Part shown: positions 8,356 through 18,402 of the stretch, piece by piece
Layout of the letters: every line of letters begins with the position of its first letter
How positions within the stretch are numbered: the first letter of the stretch is position 1
From: Pedosphaera sp.
Lineage (GTDB): Bacteria > Verrucomicrobiota > Verrucomicrobiia > Limisphaerales > SXQI01
Length of the DNA stretch: 64,000 bases
Reading direction: 5' to 3'
NCBI GenBank assembly: GCA_025359965.1
Contig: JANYDC010000028.1
Location: 62,001 to 126,000, forward strand
Position numbers and translations under genes: made by a program
The notes under the pieces: generated by a model
What the model saw: only the letters and a program-made list of their open reading frames with translations
Told to the model about the DNA's origin: nothing
Databases searched by the model: none

Positions 8356-9557
8356 ATCCCGTTAACACCAGCGAAAAGCATCCGTTGGAACTGTACCCGT
8401 TTTCCACGGAGATGCAGATCATCCTCGCCGCATCTCATTCCCAAACCCAGCGGGTTGATAAGGAGACCATCAATAAGTTGGCCCCCCAACTTAAGGATTG
8501 GACACGATTTACTGAACTCGTGACTTTCCACCGCGTGGGGCCGCTCCTCTCTAATTCACTTCGCACCACGGAATGCATTCCTGCTTCCGTTAAGACTTGG
8601 CTTCAGCAGCAGCACAGCGCAAACAGTAACCGCAATCTTAATTTGGCTGCCAGCCTTCTGCGGGTGCTCAAACTCTTTGAGGACTCGGGTATAGAGGCCG
8701 TTCCTTTCAAAGGCCCGACACTCACCCAACAAGCTTATGGAAATCTGGCCCTGCGCGTGTTCGGTGATGTGGATCTGCTGGTCAAGCGCCCCAACATGGA
8801 GCGAGCCGCCGCGTTGCTGTGGGCACGCGGTTTTGAGACTCCGGAACACGAGAAAAACCCTGAACACATCCCAGCCCAGCTCGGCCTCAATTTTTACCAC
8901 CGTGACGGTTTGATTTTGGAAATGCACTGGGCTCTGGTCCAGCGCTGGCTGGGTTACCGATACGATCCCGATGAAATATGGGGGCGCATGCGCAGAAAGA
9001 ATTTCTGCGGTCAATCAGTCCTCGCCCTTCCGGCCACGGACAAGCTTCTCTATCTTTGTGCTCACGGGGTCAAACACTATTGGTCCAACCTGTTTTGGAT
9101 TGTCGATATTGCGGAAGTCCTGCGCACCGAACCCGATATGGATTGGGATCTCCTGAGTCGGCAGGCCAAAGAGCGGGGAAGCCTTAGAGTTCTTCACCTC
9201 GGCCTTACCCTTGCCCAAACGTTATTGGGAGCGCAACTCCCGACCGAGGCTACCGATTTGGTCTCCAAGGACAAAGAAGCTCAATCCCTGGCCTTTCAGG
9301 TTTGCTCCTGGCTTTCAGGAGATAGAAATCCACCCGTGACCTTCAGCCGTGAAGAAGATCTTTTCTACATCAGGAGCAAGGAGCAATGGAAAGCAAAAGT
9401 CGTTTATGCCTTGCACATTTACCGCCTTGCATGGCAGCCCAGTCCTGCCGATCGCGCTTTTCTGCCTCTTCCCAATGTGCTTGAACCACTTTACTATCTC
9501 GTCAGACCAATCAGAATACTGACCCAAAGGATTCATCGTGCTGTCGCCCGAAAATAG
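8352..9557 (+). CDS. Nucleotidyltransferase family protein (NTP_transf_5-like, PF14907 type)
   Basis: GIEAVPFKGPTLTQQAYGNLALRVFGDVDLLVKRPNMERAAALLWARGF; GTG start overlapping the ABC transporter stop by 4 nt. Confidence 0.8.
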   Translation: MNPVNTSEKHPLELYPFSTEMQIILAASHSQTQRVDKETINKLAPQLKDWTRFTELVTFHRVGPLLSNSLRTTECIPASVKTWLQQQHSANSNRNLNLAASLLRVLKLFEDSGIEAVPFKGPTLTQQAYGNLALRVFGDVDLLVKRPNMERAAALLWARGFETPEHEKNPEHIPAQLGLNFYHRDGLILEMHWALVQRWLGYRYDPDEIWGRMRRKNFCGQSVLALPATDKLLYLCAHGVKHYWSNLFWIVDIAEVLRTEPDMDWDLLSRQAKERGSLRVLHLGLTLAQTLLGAQLPTEATDLVSKDKEAQSLAFQVCSWLSGDRNPPVTFSREEDLFYIRSKEQWKAKVVYALHIYRLAWQPSPADRAFLPLPNVLEPLYYLVRPIRILTQRIHRAVARK

Positions 9558-10986
9558 CCCATTTTCCCAACTCCAAGCTCCCGTTACGCATGCCCCAGCG
9601 CCATGGGCGGGAGGCTTGAACTTCGCCGCCATGATGCTCGGAAAAGGCGCAAATCTGGGGGCGTTGCAGATTGTCGACAAACTCCTTACACAATATCCAG
9701 AGGCGCCCGTCATACGTCAATACCGGGCCGCCATTCTGAGCACCTTGGGCAGATTTGAGGAATGCATCGCGGAATGCCTTACGTCACTCATTGGTGAGCC
9801 AGATTCATACGCGACCTTGATCACATTGGCCAAGGCTTACGACCGACTTTACGATGTAGAAAAGAGCAAGCCCATCTACGAGCAACTCCGTGATCGGCTC
9901 CCCGAAGACACTGCCTCACGACTTGCCCTCGCACGCATCAGTCTCGGAGAATTAAATACGTCATATGCAATCCGACTGTATGAGGAAATCCTAGCCAAAC
10001 ACCCCACCCACTCGGAAGCCAAGTTTCAAAAAGCCCTCGCAAAACTGACCATCGGCCAATACAGCGTGGGCTGGGCTGAATATGAATCTCGATGGGGGCT
10101 TCCCGAAATGCATGGTGAGGGGTTGAACCCCATCGGACGGTGGTTCGGAGAAGATCTGGGTGGCCAGGATATTCTCCTCTATGATGAACAGGGATTAGGC
10201 GACACGCTGTTCATGCTTCGTTACGTTCCTCTACTTGCAGCGAGGGCTCGCCACGTTTACCTAAAGCTCACCCCCTTGCTCCATAGAATTGCCTCATCCG
10301 TACAGGGGGCGACTGCAGTTTATCGTAAAAACCGGGAGGTGCCAGCACATGCTTGGCACTCGCCAGTGATGAGCCTGCCTTACGTCTTTCAAACTGAGCT
10401 CTCAACCATCCCTGCCGAAGTTCCTTATCTGCACGCCCCTCTTTCGGAGTCTTCAAAACAATTACCCAAGCCAGCGTCACATACCCAATTCAAAATCGGG
10501 ATAGTCTGGGCGGGCAATCCTCAGCTTCCAAACGATGCCTACCGCTCGGTGGCCGCCAGTCTTTTTGTGCCTCTGGTCGCCATGCAGCACCTTCAGTTTT
10601 ACAGCTTCCAGTTCGGGGAGCGCGCAAGTGAAAGAGCGGCCTTGGGCGCATCCGTCCTTGACGCCACCACGGGAGTCACGGATTTTTACGATTCAGCAGA
10701 ACTGGTCCAACAACTCGATCTGGTGATAGCGGTGGACACGGGACTAGTTCATTTGGCCGCCGCTCTGGCCTGCCCGGTCTGGATTCTGCTTCCCAAAGTC
10801 CCTGACTTCAGGTGGTTGTTGGAGCGTGAGGATTCCGCTTGGTATCCCACTGCGCGACTCTTTCGGCAAAAAGAATTCGGAAGTTGGCCGGAAGTATTCG
10901 GACGCGTTGCTGCAGCCCTTGCCTCTCCATCGTTGCGGGAAGATCTCACCGAATTAAAAAACCGGAGGATCCCCGTTTCTGCCTGA
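9538..10986 (+). CDS. TPR repeat protein with C-terminal GT9/heptosyltransferase-like domain
   Basis: TPR-like N-terminus; C-terminus KIGIVWAGNPQLPNDAYRSV...DLVIAVDTGLVHLAAALACPVWILLPKVPDFRWLLEREDSAWYPTARLFRQ. Confidence 0.8.
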   Translation: MLSPENSPFSQLQAPVTHAPAPWAGGLNFAAMMLGKGANLGALQIVDKLLTQYPEAPVIRQYRAAILSTLGRFEECIAECLTSLIGEPDSYATLITLAKAYDRLYDVEKSKPIYEQLRDRLPEDTASRLALARISLGELNTSYAIRLYEEILAKHPTHSEAKFQKALAKLTIGQYSVGWAEYESRWGLPEMHGEGLNPIGRWFGEDLGGQDILLYDEQGLGDTLFMLRYVPLLAARARHVYLKLTPLLHRIASSVQGATAVYRKNREVPAHAWHSPVMSLPYVFQTELSTIPAEVPYLHAPLSESSKQLPKPASHTQFKIGIVWAGNPQLPNDAYRSVAASLFVPLVAMQHLQFYSFQFGERASERAALGASVLDATTGVTDFYDSAELVQQLDLVIAVDTGLVHLAAALACPVWILLPKVPDFRWLLEREDSAWYPTARLFRQKEFGSWPEVFGRVAAALASPSLREDLTELKNRRIPVSA

Positions 10987-11010
10987 AGCCCTTCCCCGGG
11001 TTAACACGGC

Positions 11011-11706
11011 TTATCTCTTTTCAAACCGTGCCAACACCGAGGCATTCCAACGAGAGATGGCCGCAACTCCAAATCCGCACTCACGAAACATTACTTCAAG
11101 TTCAGGCCAGCTCATGTGATTGATCCACCCAAGTTTCGTTCTCACTTTGAGAGTCTGGGGTGTGGGCTGCCAATTTACCTCGTATGAGGTCACTATGGTC
11201 TTGCACAGCGGCTTCAACCGGGCCAGCACTCCCTGAACGTCTGACAGATACTCAAGCACTCCTGCAAAAAAAATCACATCCACATCAGGCAATGCGGGCC
11301 AATTTGGCGAATTAAGATCACAAACCAGTGTGCCGGGTCCGCGATCAACCAAATCGGAGGGAATATAAACGCAACCTTCCGGCAAGTGGTCTCGAAGCAC
11401 CATTCGGGCGGCCCCAAACTCCAGCACCCTGGAATTTGGCGGCACCAATTTGGCCATCTCCAAGGTTCTGGCATCCCATTCGTGGTGAAGGTTGGCTGGG
11501 TTGCTCCAGCGGGAAAGGTCGGTAGGGTTTTGGGGCATGTTTTGGGGCGTCATTTCCAACCTCCTCTTCGAGCCGAAGAAGAATCTCCAAAGACTGGTGG
11601 CTTGCATCGATGGCTTCAAACAGTAAATGTCAGAACTCACGAAACAAAAGAAAACTGATGAATGCGAGCCTAAAAACCATGGATCGTCCGCCAGAGGCCG
11701 AATCAC
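11011..11706 (-). CDS. Class I SAM-dependent methyltransferase
   Basis: LVPPNSRVLEFGAARMVLRDHLPEGCVYIPSDL...DVIFFAGVLEYLSDVQGVLARL; Rossmann methyltransferase pattern. Internal Met starts are possible. Confidence 0.6.
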   Translation of the reverse strand: MIRPLADDPWFLGSHSSVFFCFVSSDIYCLKPSMQATSLWRFFFGSKRRLEMTPQNMPQNPTDLSRWSNPANLHHEWDARTLEMAKLVPPNSRVLEFGAARMVLRDHLPEGCVYIPSDLVDRGPGTLVCDLNSPNWPALPDVDVIFFAGVLEYLSDVQGVLARLKPLCKTIVTSYEVNWQPTPQTLKVRTKLGWINHMSWPELEVMFRECGFGVAAISRWNASVLARFEKR

Positions 11707-12461
11707 CTCAAGTGATAGTGCTCAGCTACAACAATGTTGGGAACTTTGGGGATCGCCTCGGATACCATCAAATCAACCAGATCCTTCCACCCTCCAGCAC
11801 GGTTAGGCATCTGAATTTCACCAACTTCACGCAGTACGACGGAACGGTGGATCTACTTATTTTGGGCATCGGCAACAGCCTCATGAAGGAATTGCTCACG
11901 CCAGACCTGATTGACTTTGTCAGGGCTGCAAGAAAAAGTGTGGGCATCTTTGGGACTCAGTACCGGGAAAGGATCGATCCTGAAGTTTTCTCCACCCTCA
12001 TCTCGCTCTTAAACCACTGGTTCGCTCGTCACCAAATTGATCTGGATTTGTTTGGCACCGGTCACCAGAACACCAGCTGGCTCGGGGATTGGCTCGTTGA
12101 CTCATTCCCCATGGCCAAAGCCCAGGAGGATAAAATCCTGATGATCGGCAATGAGATTTGGCAGGATCTGCCTTTGGACCGAACCATTCAACGTATTCAA
12201 CAGCACAAAAAAGTCCTATCCTCTCGAGTCCATCCCCTTCTTTGCGCACTCACAAGCGCCGATCAGGTAGCGTACACAGAGCAAAAACATGACGGCCTTG
12301 ATTCGGGCAAGTTCTCGTCCATGTTGGTCGACATTTTCGGGAAGTCCGCGCCGGAAAAGTTGTTTTTTGATGTGGATCGCCAAGCAGTGACGCAATACAA
12401 GGAACGTGTCAGGGTGAAAATCCGGCACCTCGAAAAATTCCTTGCCGATTTACTGAGGTAA
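11610..12461 (+). CDS. Polysaccharide pyruvyl transferase-like protein
   Basis: VIVLSYNNVGNFGDRLGYHQINQIL near the N-terminus and KKVLSSRVHPLLCALTSADQVAY near the C-terminus. The true start is likely internal because the 5' end overlaps the divergent methyltransferase. Confidence 0.65.
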   Translation: MASNSKCQNSRNKRKLMNASLKTMDRPPEAESPQVIVLSYNNVGNFGDRLGYHQINQILPPSSTVRHLNFTNFTQYDGTVDLLILGIGNSLMKELLTPDLIDFVRAARKSVGIFGTQYRERIDPEVFSTLISLLNHWFARHQIDLDLFGTGHQNTSWLGDWLVDSFPMAKAQEDKILMIGNEIWQDLPLDRTIQRIQQHKKVLSSRVHPLLCALTSADQVAYTEQKHDGLDSGKFSSMLVDIFGKSAPEKLFFDVDRQAVTQYKERVRVKIRHLEKFLADLLR

Positions 12462-12767
12462 AACACCTCAAACTCAGCATTGACTCCTCACTCTCGGGAC
12501 ACCATCTGTCACATTATCAAGCATTGGTTGAAAAACGTGTGGAGTCATGAGCTTGTGACACAACAAGGCTTGCATTCAATCCCCTCAACCTTTATTCCCA
12601 TCTGCAAGTTTTTGATCCAAAGAGCCTTGAGATTTTGTGGGGAAGAAACCCATTCCGCAAAACGCTCGCCCCACCGAAGACGGTGAAAAAGAAAACCCAC
12701 AATCGGCCGCGATGGCACGAGTGGTGCTTCGGATGACCCTGTCGGTCAGTTCACTGCCGAACAACCT

Positions 12768-15602
12768 ATGATGAATTTCAGATCAACGTACGCAGCTCAA
12801 ATGCCGTCCAAACCCAACGGACTAGGCAACTTGTGCCGCTCCCGTGCCCCGTTTTGCTTGTTCTTCGCCTTGCTGTTCATCGTGGTTTTGGCAGCCAATC
12901 AATCCAAAGCTCGCGATATCGGCAATGACTTTGAGATTCTGGGCAATCCGCTGCTCCTTCGTTACCCAGGTGTGGGGGATACCTGGGCGCGTCAGATTCG
13001 CACGCTCCAACCTTCCAATAATCGGCTTTACCTAAACCACGGCAGCATGAACTTAGGTGGGCCCCTGGACATTTGGTACTTCGACTTTGCCTCGGACACC
13101 CTGGTCAAAGAAGCGATGCTTCCCGAGGAAGCCATCAATCGTTTTCGAATGATTGACGGATCGATTTATGCGCCAGGCTATGACTCGATGAGTGCAGGTG
13201 GAATCTACCGTTGGGAAACGGGCCGAGGCTGGATGATGTACAATTGCGGTCCGGATGGACATTACTACGATGTCATGAAGCAGGGTGAAACCACTGTTGT
13301 GCTGGCCGGCCCCAAGGTCTTCGGTTTCCCGGGTTTCGCCATCGCCACGAATTCTTCCCTGAGCTTTCTGGCACCAGGCCAGACCACCCAGACCAACCCC
13401 TATCCCTATTACTCGGTCAGCACGGAATTATTTCAGTTCAACGGGGATATTTACGAGGCTGTGGCCACCTCCAACACCACAGACACCAACCTCCAGCCCT
13501 ACATCATCAAATACACTGGAGATCCTTCCTTGCCAGCCCGCGTCGTTCATCGACTTTATTCTGATTTTTTCAAGAACGGCATGGCTTACGTGGACATCAA
13601 GGACTTTCGCCAGGTTGCGACCAACCTTGCCTACTTTATTAGCCAGCAGAAATTACTGTCCATCGCCAACGTGGATGCAGGCAATCCCCAAGTGGTGGAC
13701 CTTCCAGGACAGCCTTTGGACGCAGGACCAAGCGTAAACGGTAACGTGCGGACCCTGCAACAATTTGGCAGCACATTGTACTCAATGAGTGTCTTGAAAA
13801 TGACCAACAGTCAGTACCCTGTGGTCGTATGCAAAAGCACCAACGGCCTCACCTGGCAGGAATACTTCACGGTGACACTACCCTCACCAACAGCCGCTCT
13901 GGCAGAAGGACCTGACGGGTCCATTTACATGAGCCTTGATTACGACGGTGTCTCGCCTTCGCAGAATTGCGGATCCATCATCCGCGTCCGTCCGCAAGCC
14001 ATCAACGCCACGACCAATCTCGCCAAACCCTTGGTTGCTCTCGCCCTAAGTCGATCCAATGTTTGGGAAAATGCCCTACAACCAGTTTCCATCACTTTCC
14101 GCCGCACTGGCCCGGTCACCAACGAACTCACAGTTCCATACACGGTTTCTGGCACTGCGGTACCGGACTTTAACTATGTCGCGCTGAGTGGTTCAGTAGT
14201 TTTTGCCACTAATTCATACACGGCCACGGTAGACATTATTCCACTCCAACAGGCCACCTTTGATGGCGATACCACCGTAACTGTTTCAATCCAATCGGGT
14301 TCGGCCTACGCTGCGCTGGCCGCATCATCCGCGACGGTCAAAATATTGGATTCCACTCCGGCTTTCGCCAATATCTCACCCTCAGGCATGCTGCTTTGGC
14401 TGAAGGCTGATGCCGGTGTGACTCTGGACACAAATGGCATGGTTTCCTCATGGAAGGACGTTTGCTCGGGCGGAAATCGCACACTGGTTCAAACCAACAA
14501 CGCAAGCCGTCCGCGTTATCTCACCAATAGCTTGGCCAGCCGACCATCCCTCCAATTCGATGGAATCAACGACTGGCTCGATTTGGGCTCCTTGGCGGAT
14601 CAGATTTACTACGCCGCTATTGTCTTCACCAATTATGCCGCCGTTATTCCCAATGGCAGCGGGCAAACCCTCATCAACATCGCCCAGTACCTCGAAGGCG
14701 GCGGAACGGGCATCGAACTCGGCAACTCACAAACCTACTTCAATGACGCCACCCTCAGCATCTATATGCAAGGGTTGCGCGGCACGAATTTCACCCTTCC
14801 CGCCGCCCCCCACTTGCTGGCCCTACGCCAACCCAATCTGGCACAACCTTATTCTTGGCGCATTGATGGATCATCGAAAACCTCGACCAATGTGGATGTC
14901 CGACGTTTTGTTACTTTGTACGCCAATCAATTCAGAATTGGTTCACGCAAGGGAACGGATCGTTTCTTTAAGGGAAACATCTCCGAGATTATCCTCTACA
15001 ACCGCCCAGTGAGTGATGCCGAGGCTTTGGCTGTGGAAACATATCTCAACCAGAAATACTTTCAGGCCAACAAAAAGCCTGTCGCCCAGAATGATGCGTT
15101 TTCCATCACATCAGCCGGTAACACCGTTCTCATAGGCCTCGCAAAGATCCTTGGCAACGACTATGACTTGGATGGCGATACCCTGAGTCTGGCTAGCTTT
15201 TCAAGCACCACCGCCAATGGAGGCACTGTCACTTTCAATGGGTCGGACTTTCTTTATACCCGCAACCCGGCCAACACCAACAGCGACTCCTTTGCCTATA
15301 CCGTCACTGATGGACGCGGTGGGAATTCCACTGCCAACATCTCGATATCCCCGGATTTCAACATCCTCAATGGCCAGACGGACAATCTAATCGGCACTCA
15401 ATTTCAGGGTGCCGGGACGCTTCGGCTCAGTTTCATCGGGATCCCGGGACGCCTTTTTTCCATCCAAGCCAGCCCAAGCCTATCCAGTCCCAGCTGGATC
15501 ACTCTGGCCCAAGTTACCGCAGGTCTTGATGGCACTTTCCAGTTTGACGACACCCAGGCCGGGCAGCAGACCAGCCGATTCTATCGCGCCGTCACACAGT
15601 AA
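12768..15602 (+). CDS. Large secreted multidomain protein (Calx-beta-like, LamG-like, cadherin/VCBS-like domains)
   Basis: N-terminal hydrophobic signal (FCLFFALLFIVVLAANQSKA); Calx-beta-like PVSITFRRTGPVTNELTVPYTVSGTAVPDFNYVALSGSVVF; LamG-like MLLWLKADAGVTLDTNGMVSSWKD; VAQNDAFSITSAGNTVLIGLAKILGNDYDLDGDTLSLASF...FAYTVTDGRGG. Confidence 0.75.
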   Translation: MMNFRSTYAAQMPSKPNGLGNLCRSRAPFCLFFALLFIVVLAANQSKARDIGNDFEILGNPLLLRYPGVGDTWARQIRTLQPSNNRLYLNHGSMNLGGPLDIWYFDFASDTLVKEAMLPEEAINRFRMIDGSIYAPGYDSMSAGGIYRWETGRGWMMYNCGPDGHYYDVMKQGETTVVLAGPKVFGFPGFAIATNSSLSFLAPGQTTQTNPYPYYSVSTELFQFNGDIYEAVATSNTTDTNLQPYIIKYTGDPSLPARVVHRLYSDFFKNGMAYVDIKDFRQVATNLAYFISQQKLLSIANVDAGNPQVVDLPGQPLDAGPSVNGNVRTLQQFGSTLYSMSVLKMTNSQYPVVVCKSTNGLTWQEYFTVTLPSPTAALAEGPDGSIYMSLDYDGVSPSQNCGSIIRVRPQAINATTNLAKPLVALALSRSNVWENALQPVSITFRRTGPVTNELTVPYTVSGTAVPDFNYVALSGSVVFATNSYTATVDIIPLQQATFDGDTTVTVSIQSGSAYAALAASSATVKILDSTPAFANISPSGMLLWLKADAGVTLDTNGMVSSWKDVCSGGNRTLVQTNNASRPRYLTNSLASRPSLQFDGINDWLDLGSLADQIYYAAIVFTNYAAVIPNGSGQTLINIAQYLEGGGTGIELGNSQTYFNDATLSIYMQGLRGTNFTLPAAPHLLALRQPNLAQPYSWRIDGSSKTSTNVDVRRFVTLYANQFRIGSRKGTDRFFKGNISEIILYNRPVSDAEALAVETYLNQKYFQANKKPVAQNDAFSITSAGNTVLIGLAKILGNDYDLDGDTLSLASFSSTTANGGTVTFNGSDFLYTRNPANTNSDSFAYTVTDGRGGNSTANISISPDFNILNGQTDNLIGTQFQGAGTLRLSFIGIPGRLFSIQASPSLSSPSWITLAQVTAGLDGTFQFDDTQAGQQTSRFYRAVTQ

Positions 15603-15712
15603 CGGCTTAGTGACAATCCATCCGCTTGCTCACCTGGGAATGGTGGCAGACCGAAAATACGATCAGATTTATGTGATTGTTACTGCGGTTTATGCTACGC
15701 TTCACAGTAGAT

Positions 15713-16234
15713 ATGGACTCAACGCATGATATTTATCTGGAGCCAGTCGGATCGCCCCACCGTCACTACTTGTCCTGCGCATTGGGTTGGATAGAGCTGG
15801 GGATGCCCAATGACGCGCTCGCCGAGCTGCAAAACATTCCAGAATCCCTCCAAAATCACCCCGAAGTGATGATGGCCAGATGGGAAATACACGCCAAACT
15901 TCTCCAGTGGGAGGAGGCGCTGGAACTCGCCCGGTCCATCGTCCAAATCCTTCCTTCAGATTCAGAAAGCTGGATCAAACAATCCTTCTGCCTCCATGAG
16001 TTAAAGCGCACCCAGGAGGCTTGGGATTGCTTATTCTCCGTTCACGCCGAATTCCAGGACAGTCCCACCGTGGCTTATAATCTTGCCTGTTACGCCTGTC
16101 AGTTGAGTCAATATGAAACCGCCCGCTTCTGGCTTAACCATGCGAAGCGAGTCGGTGATCGCCGAAGTGTTCTTGACATGGCGGCCACAGACCCCGACCT
16201 CTTCCCCATGCGCGATTCACTGGCCACACTTTAA
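15713..16234 (+). CDS. Small TPR-type protein
   Basis: Helical repeat pattern (ALGWIELGMPNDALAELQNIPE...WEEALELARSIVQILPSDSESWIKQSFCLHEL); ATG 15713 preferred over the upstream start. Confidence 0.55.
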   Translation: MDSTHDIYLEPVGSPHRHYLSCALGWIELGMPNDALAELQNIPESLQNHPEVMMARWEIHAKLLQWEEALELARSIVQILPSDSESWIKQSFCLHELKRTQEAWDCLFSVHAEFQDSPTVAYNLACYACQLSQYETARFWLNHAKRVGDRRSVLDMAATDPDLFPMRDSLATL

Positions 16235-16253
16235 GTTGCGATACACACCCCAT

Positions 16254-16994
16254 CTACCGCAATTGCTCTGGTTGGACGGGCTGCTGGGATACCGGGGAGG
16301 GAACAGTCGCCCGAGGTCCCAAAAGAAAGCTGACCCCTTGCTTCAACACAATCCGTAACAAAATAGCAGCCACATCCTGTTCCGAGGTGACCTTCCGAAA
16401 CACTTCATTATGAAGGTTTAAATCAAATCGCTGATTGCGTCGCGGGTCCCTAAAACTGGTAAAACGGAATGTTCCCAGCGAAAGATTTAGCGTGTCAATC
16501 CCGTCAAACGCGGGTTGATTTTCAACTTTCGCGGCATTGGATTTATTTGATGCGGCGTTAAGCTGCGCCGTCTCCATCATCACAAAAACGTTGGTGCGGC
16601 CGTTCTGGCTTTCCACGATGTGCAATTCCTTCAACTCCAGACGCATCAGTCGCGCATGAAAATGCCCGTCGCGGATCGCATCCAAATCATATTCCAGCAG
16701 CAAGAACCCCAGGTCTAACAAAGGGGATCCGCCAAACTCCGCTGGGTTGTAGATCACCAAATTCTCGATACGAATGACCGGACGGTCCAGTGCCACCTCC
16801 AACTTGCCGATGCGCACCTCCATGCCAGTTGCCGTGCGAAGCCGAGATTCCGCCATGCTCTTCAAAATGGTGTCCTTGAGCAACAGCAAGGCCACCACCA
16901 GCACGAGGCCCAGCAAAAACAGCCGGAACGCCCATCGCACCAAAAATTTCATGCCGTTTAATACCCCATCCTCTGCTGAATCGCCAGCCCCCAT
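16254..16994 (-). CDS. AsmA-like membrane-anchored protein; last gene downstream of pafA
   Basis: MKFLVRWAFRLFLLGLVLVVALLLLKDTILKSMAESRLRTATGMEVRIGKLEVALDRPVIRIENLVIYNPAEFGGSPLL, AsmA/DUF748-like N-terminus; only 4 nt from the pafA stop on the same strand. Confidence 0.6.
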   Translation of the reverse strand: MGAGDSAEDGVLNGMKFLVRWAFRLFLLGLVLVVALLLLKDTILKSMAESRLRTATGMEVRIGKLEVALDRPVIRIENLVIYNPAEFGGSPLLDLGFLLLEYDLDAIRDGHFHARLMRLELKELHIVESQNGRTNVFVMMETAQLNAASNKSNAAKVENQPAFDGIDTLNLSLGTFRFTSFRDPRRNQRFDLNLHNEVFRKVTSEQDVAAILLRIVLKQGVSFLLGPRATVPSPVSQQPVQPEQLR

Positions 16995-16998
16995 CCTC

Positions 16999-18402
16999 TC
17001 ATGTCCGCAGTGTTCCCTTCAAACCGTTCAGCCAGTATTCGGCCATAATGGGATCGTGCTCGAAAGGATTGATAAGGTTGAGTGAATTCACCCCTTCGGC
17101 ATCGACAATCTCCCAATCCACAAAATATCGGCACGCCAGCGGCGCGATCTGGCGCATCACGACCGATCTGATGTTAGCCCGCGTGTTTTTCGGCGCAGTT
17201 GTTAGTGCCTCAGCAAAAGATGACTCAGAAGGTTGCCAAGGCGCTGGCGTGACTGCCAGCGGAAGAGCCAGGCTGCGGCTGGGATCGATCTGGTGAAATT
17301 CCAAGTCCTGCGATCGCAACCACGGATCAGTCCACGCAATATCCTCCTGCGCCATGAAATGCTTAAAGAGCCAGCGTTTGGTAATCCAATCAATCTGGCC
17401 AACCAGTAACTCAGGCTGAGTGGAAAGCTCCTTAAGGGTACGCTGCCATGTATCAATAAGAAAATCCGTCTCCGCATCGCGTCCGCGAAATTCGGAACGA
17501 GCGGCACTTGCATAGAGCCCCAGAATTTCCACGGCATCAGCCAGCGATCCGTCCATCAAAGGTGCCAGCCAAGGCCCGTCGGGTTGATGGGAGATGGAGC
17601 GGAAACTCAGAACCGCATCGGCCAAGACCACTTTAGGCAGGTGATCAATCTCCAGCAAATCCAACACGAGCGAAGTAGTGCCAGCCTTCAGCAGAAGCGT
17701 GCTCGGAAGGACGCTGGTGTCGCCATGCAATAGATGCAAACGTCGGAACCGTCGGGCATCCGCCAAAGGCTCGTCACGCGTATTAATAATAGCCCGATTA
17801 AATTGAACCCACTCAAAGAGATCGTTATTGATGTAATCGGCCCGCTGGCTGATTTGATAGGGGCAGGGCGTGCCGGACTTATCCCCCTCGGTTCGAATTT
17901 CTGAACCAGGAGTGCTCCCCACTCGGCCGGCACCCGTGTAGAGCTGGCGCAGAGTTAAGAACGCCAGCAACGAAAGCACGTTGGGCTCAGTGAGAGGCGC
18001 GGTGCGGCGCACCAGATAATTTTCATGACAGCCGAATGTTGCACCCGAATAATGATCCACGTTATTGCGGATAAAGCTGACTTGATCCTGTAGTCTAAGA
18101 TCGTGCAGAGCCTCCAGCAAAATAGAATCCCCAGCACGGTCATATCGCAAAAGATCGACCAGATTCATGCACTCGGGAGTGCAGTACTCCAGATGTCCCA
18201 TGTCCACATAGGCACGCCCGCCGTTAAAAAGAAACCCTCCGTTGCCAGCCGGTTCATCCCAATCCCGCTGGTGGGTGTCGGGCAATCCGTAGCGTTGGTT
18301 GGCAAAAATCCAGTTTCGTACCCGCCCCACCGCTGTCGGCGGTCCTGTCTGATCGGTGGTAAGACAGCCGTACTCCGTCTCAATACCAACGATCCGATTC
18401 AT
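16999..18402 (-). CDS. pafA: PafA-like Pup/UBact--protein ligase
   Basis: MNRIVGIETEYGC...GGRAYVDMGHLEYCTPECMNLVDLLRYDRAGDSILLEAL...FIRNNVDHYSGATFGCHENYLVRR...YTGAGRVGS...QISQRADYINNDLFEWVQFNRAIINTRDEPLADARRFRRLHLLHGD; carboxylate-amine ligase fold shared by PafA and Dop. Confidence 0.88.
   Translation of the reverse strand: MNRIVGIETEYGCLTTDQTGPPTAVGRVRNWIFANQRYGLPDTHQRDWDEPAGNGGFLFNGGRAYVDMGHLEYCTPECMNLVDLLRYDRAGDSILLEALHDLRLQDQVSFIRNNVDHYSGATFGCHENYLVRRTAPLTEPNVLSLLAFLTLRQLYTGAGRVGSTPGSEIRTEGDKSGTPCPYQISQRADYINNDLFEWVQFNRAIINTRDEPLADARRFRRLHLLHGDTSVLPSTLLLKAGTTSLVLDLLEIDHLPKVVLADAVLSFRSISHQPDGPWLAPLMDGSLADAVEILGLYASAARSEFRGRDAETDFLIDTWQRTLKELSTQPELLVGQIDWITKRWLFKHFMAQEDIAWTDPWLRSQDLEFHQIDPSRSLALPLAVTPAPWQPSESSFAEALTTAPKNTRANIRSVVMRQIAPLACRYFVDWEIVDAEGVNSLNLINPFEHDPIMAEYWLNGLKGTLRT

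Noticed and set aside
4531-9557. Calling this a complete lasso-peptide biosynthetic gene cluster
   Set aside because: No cyclase, RRE, leader peptidase or precursor peptide could be found; only tailoring/export-like genes are present.
14434-15012. 192-aa plus-strand ORF inside the large secreted protein gene
   Set aside because: Out-of-frame overlap with a clearly coding Calx-beta/LamG/cadherin-like protein.
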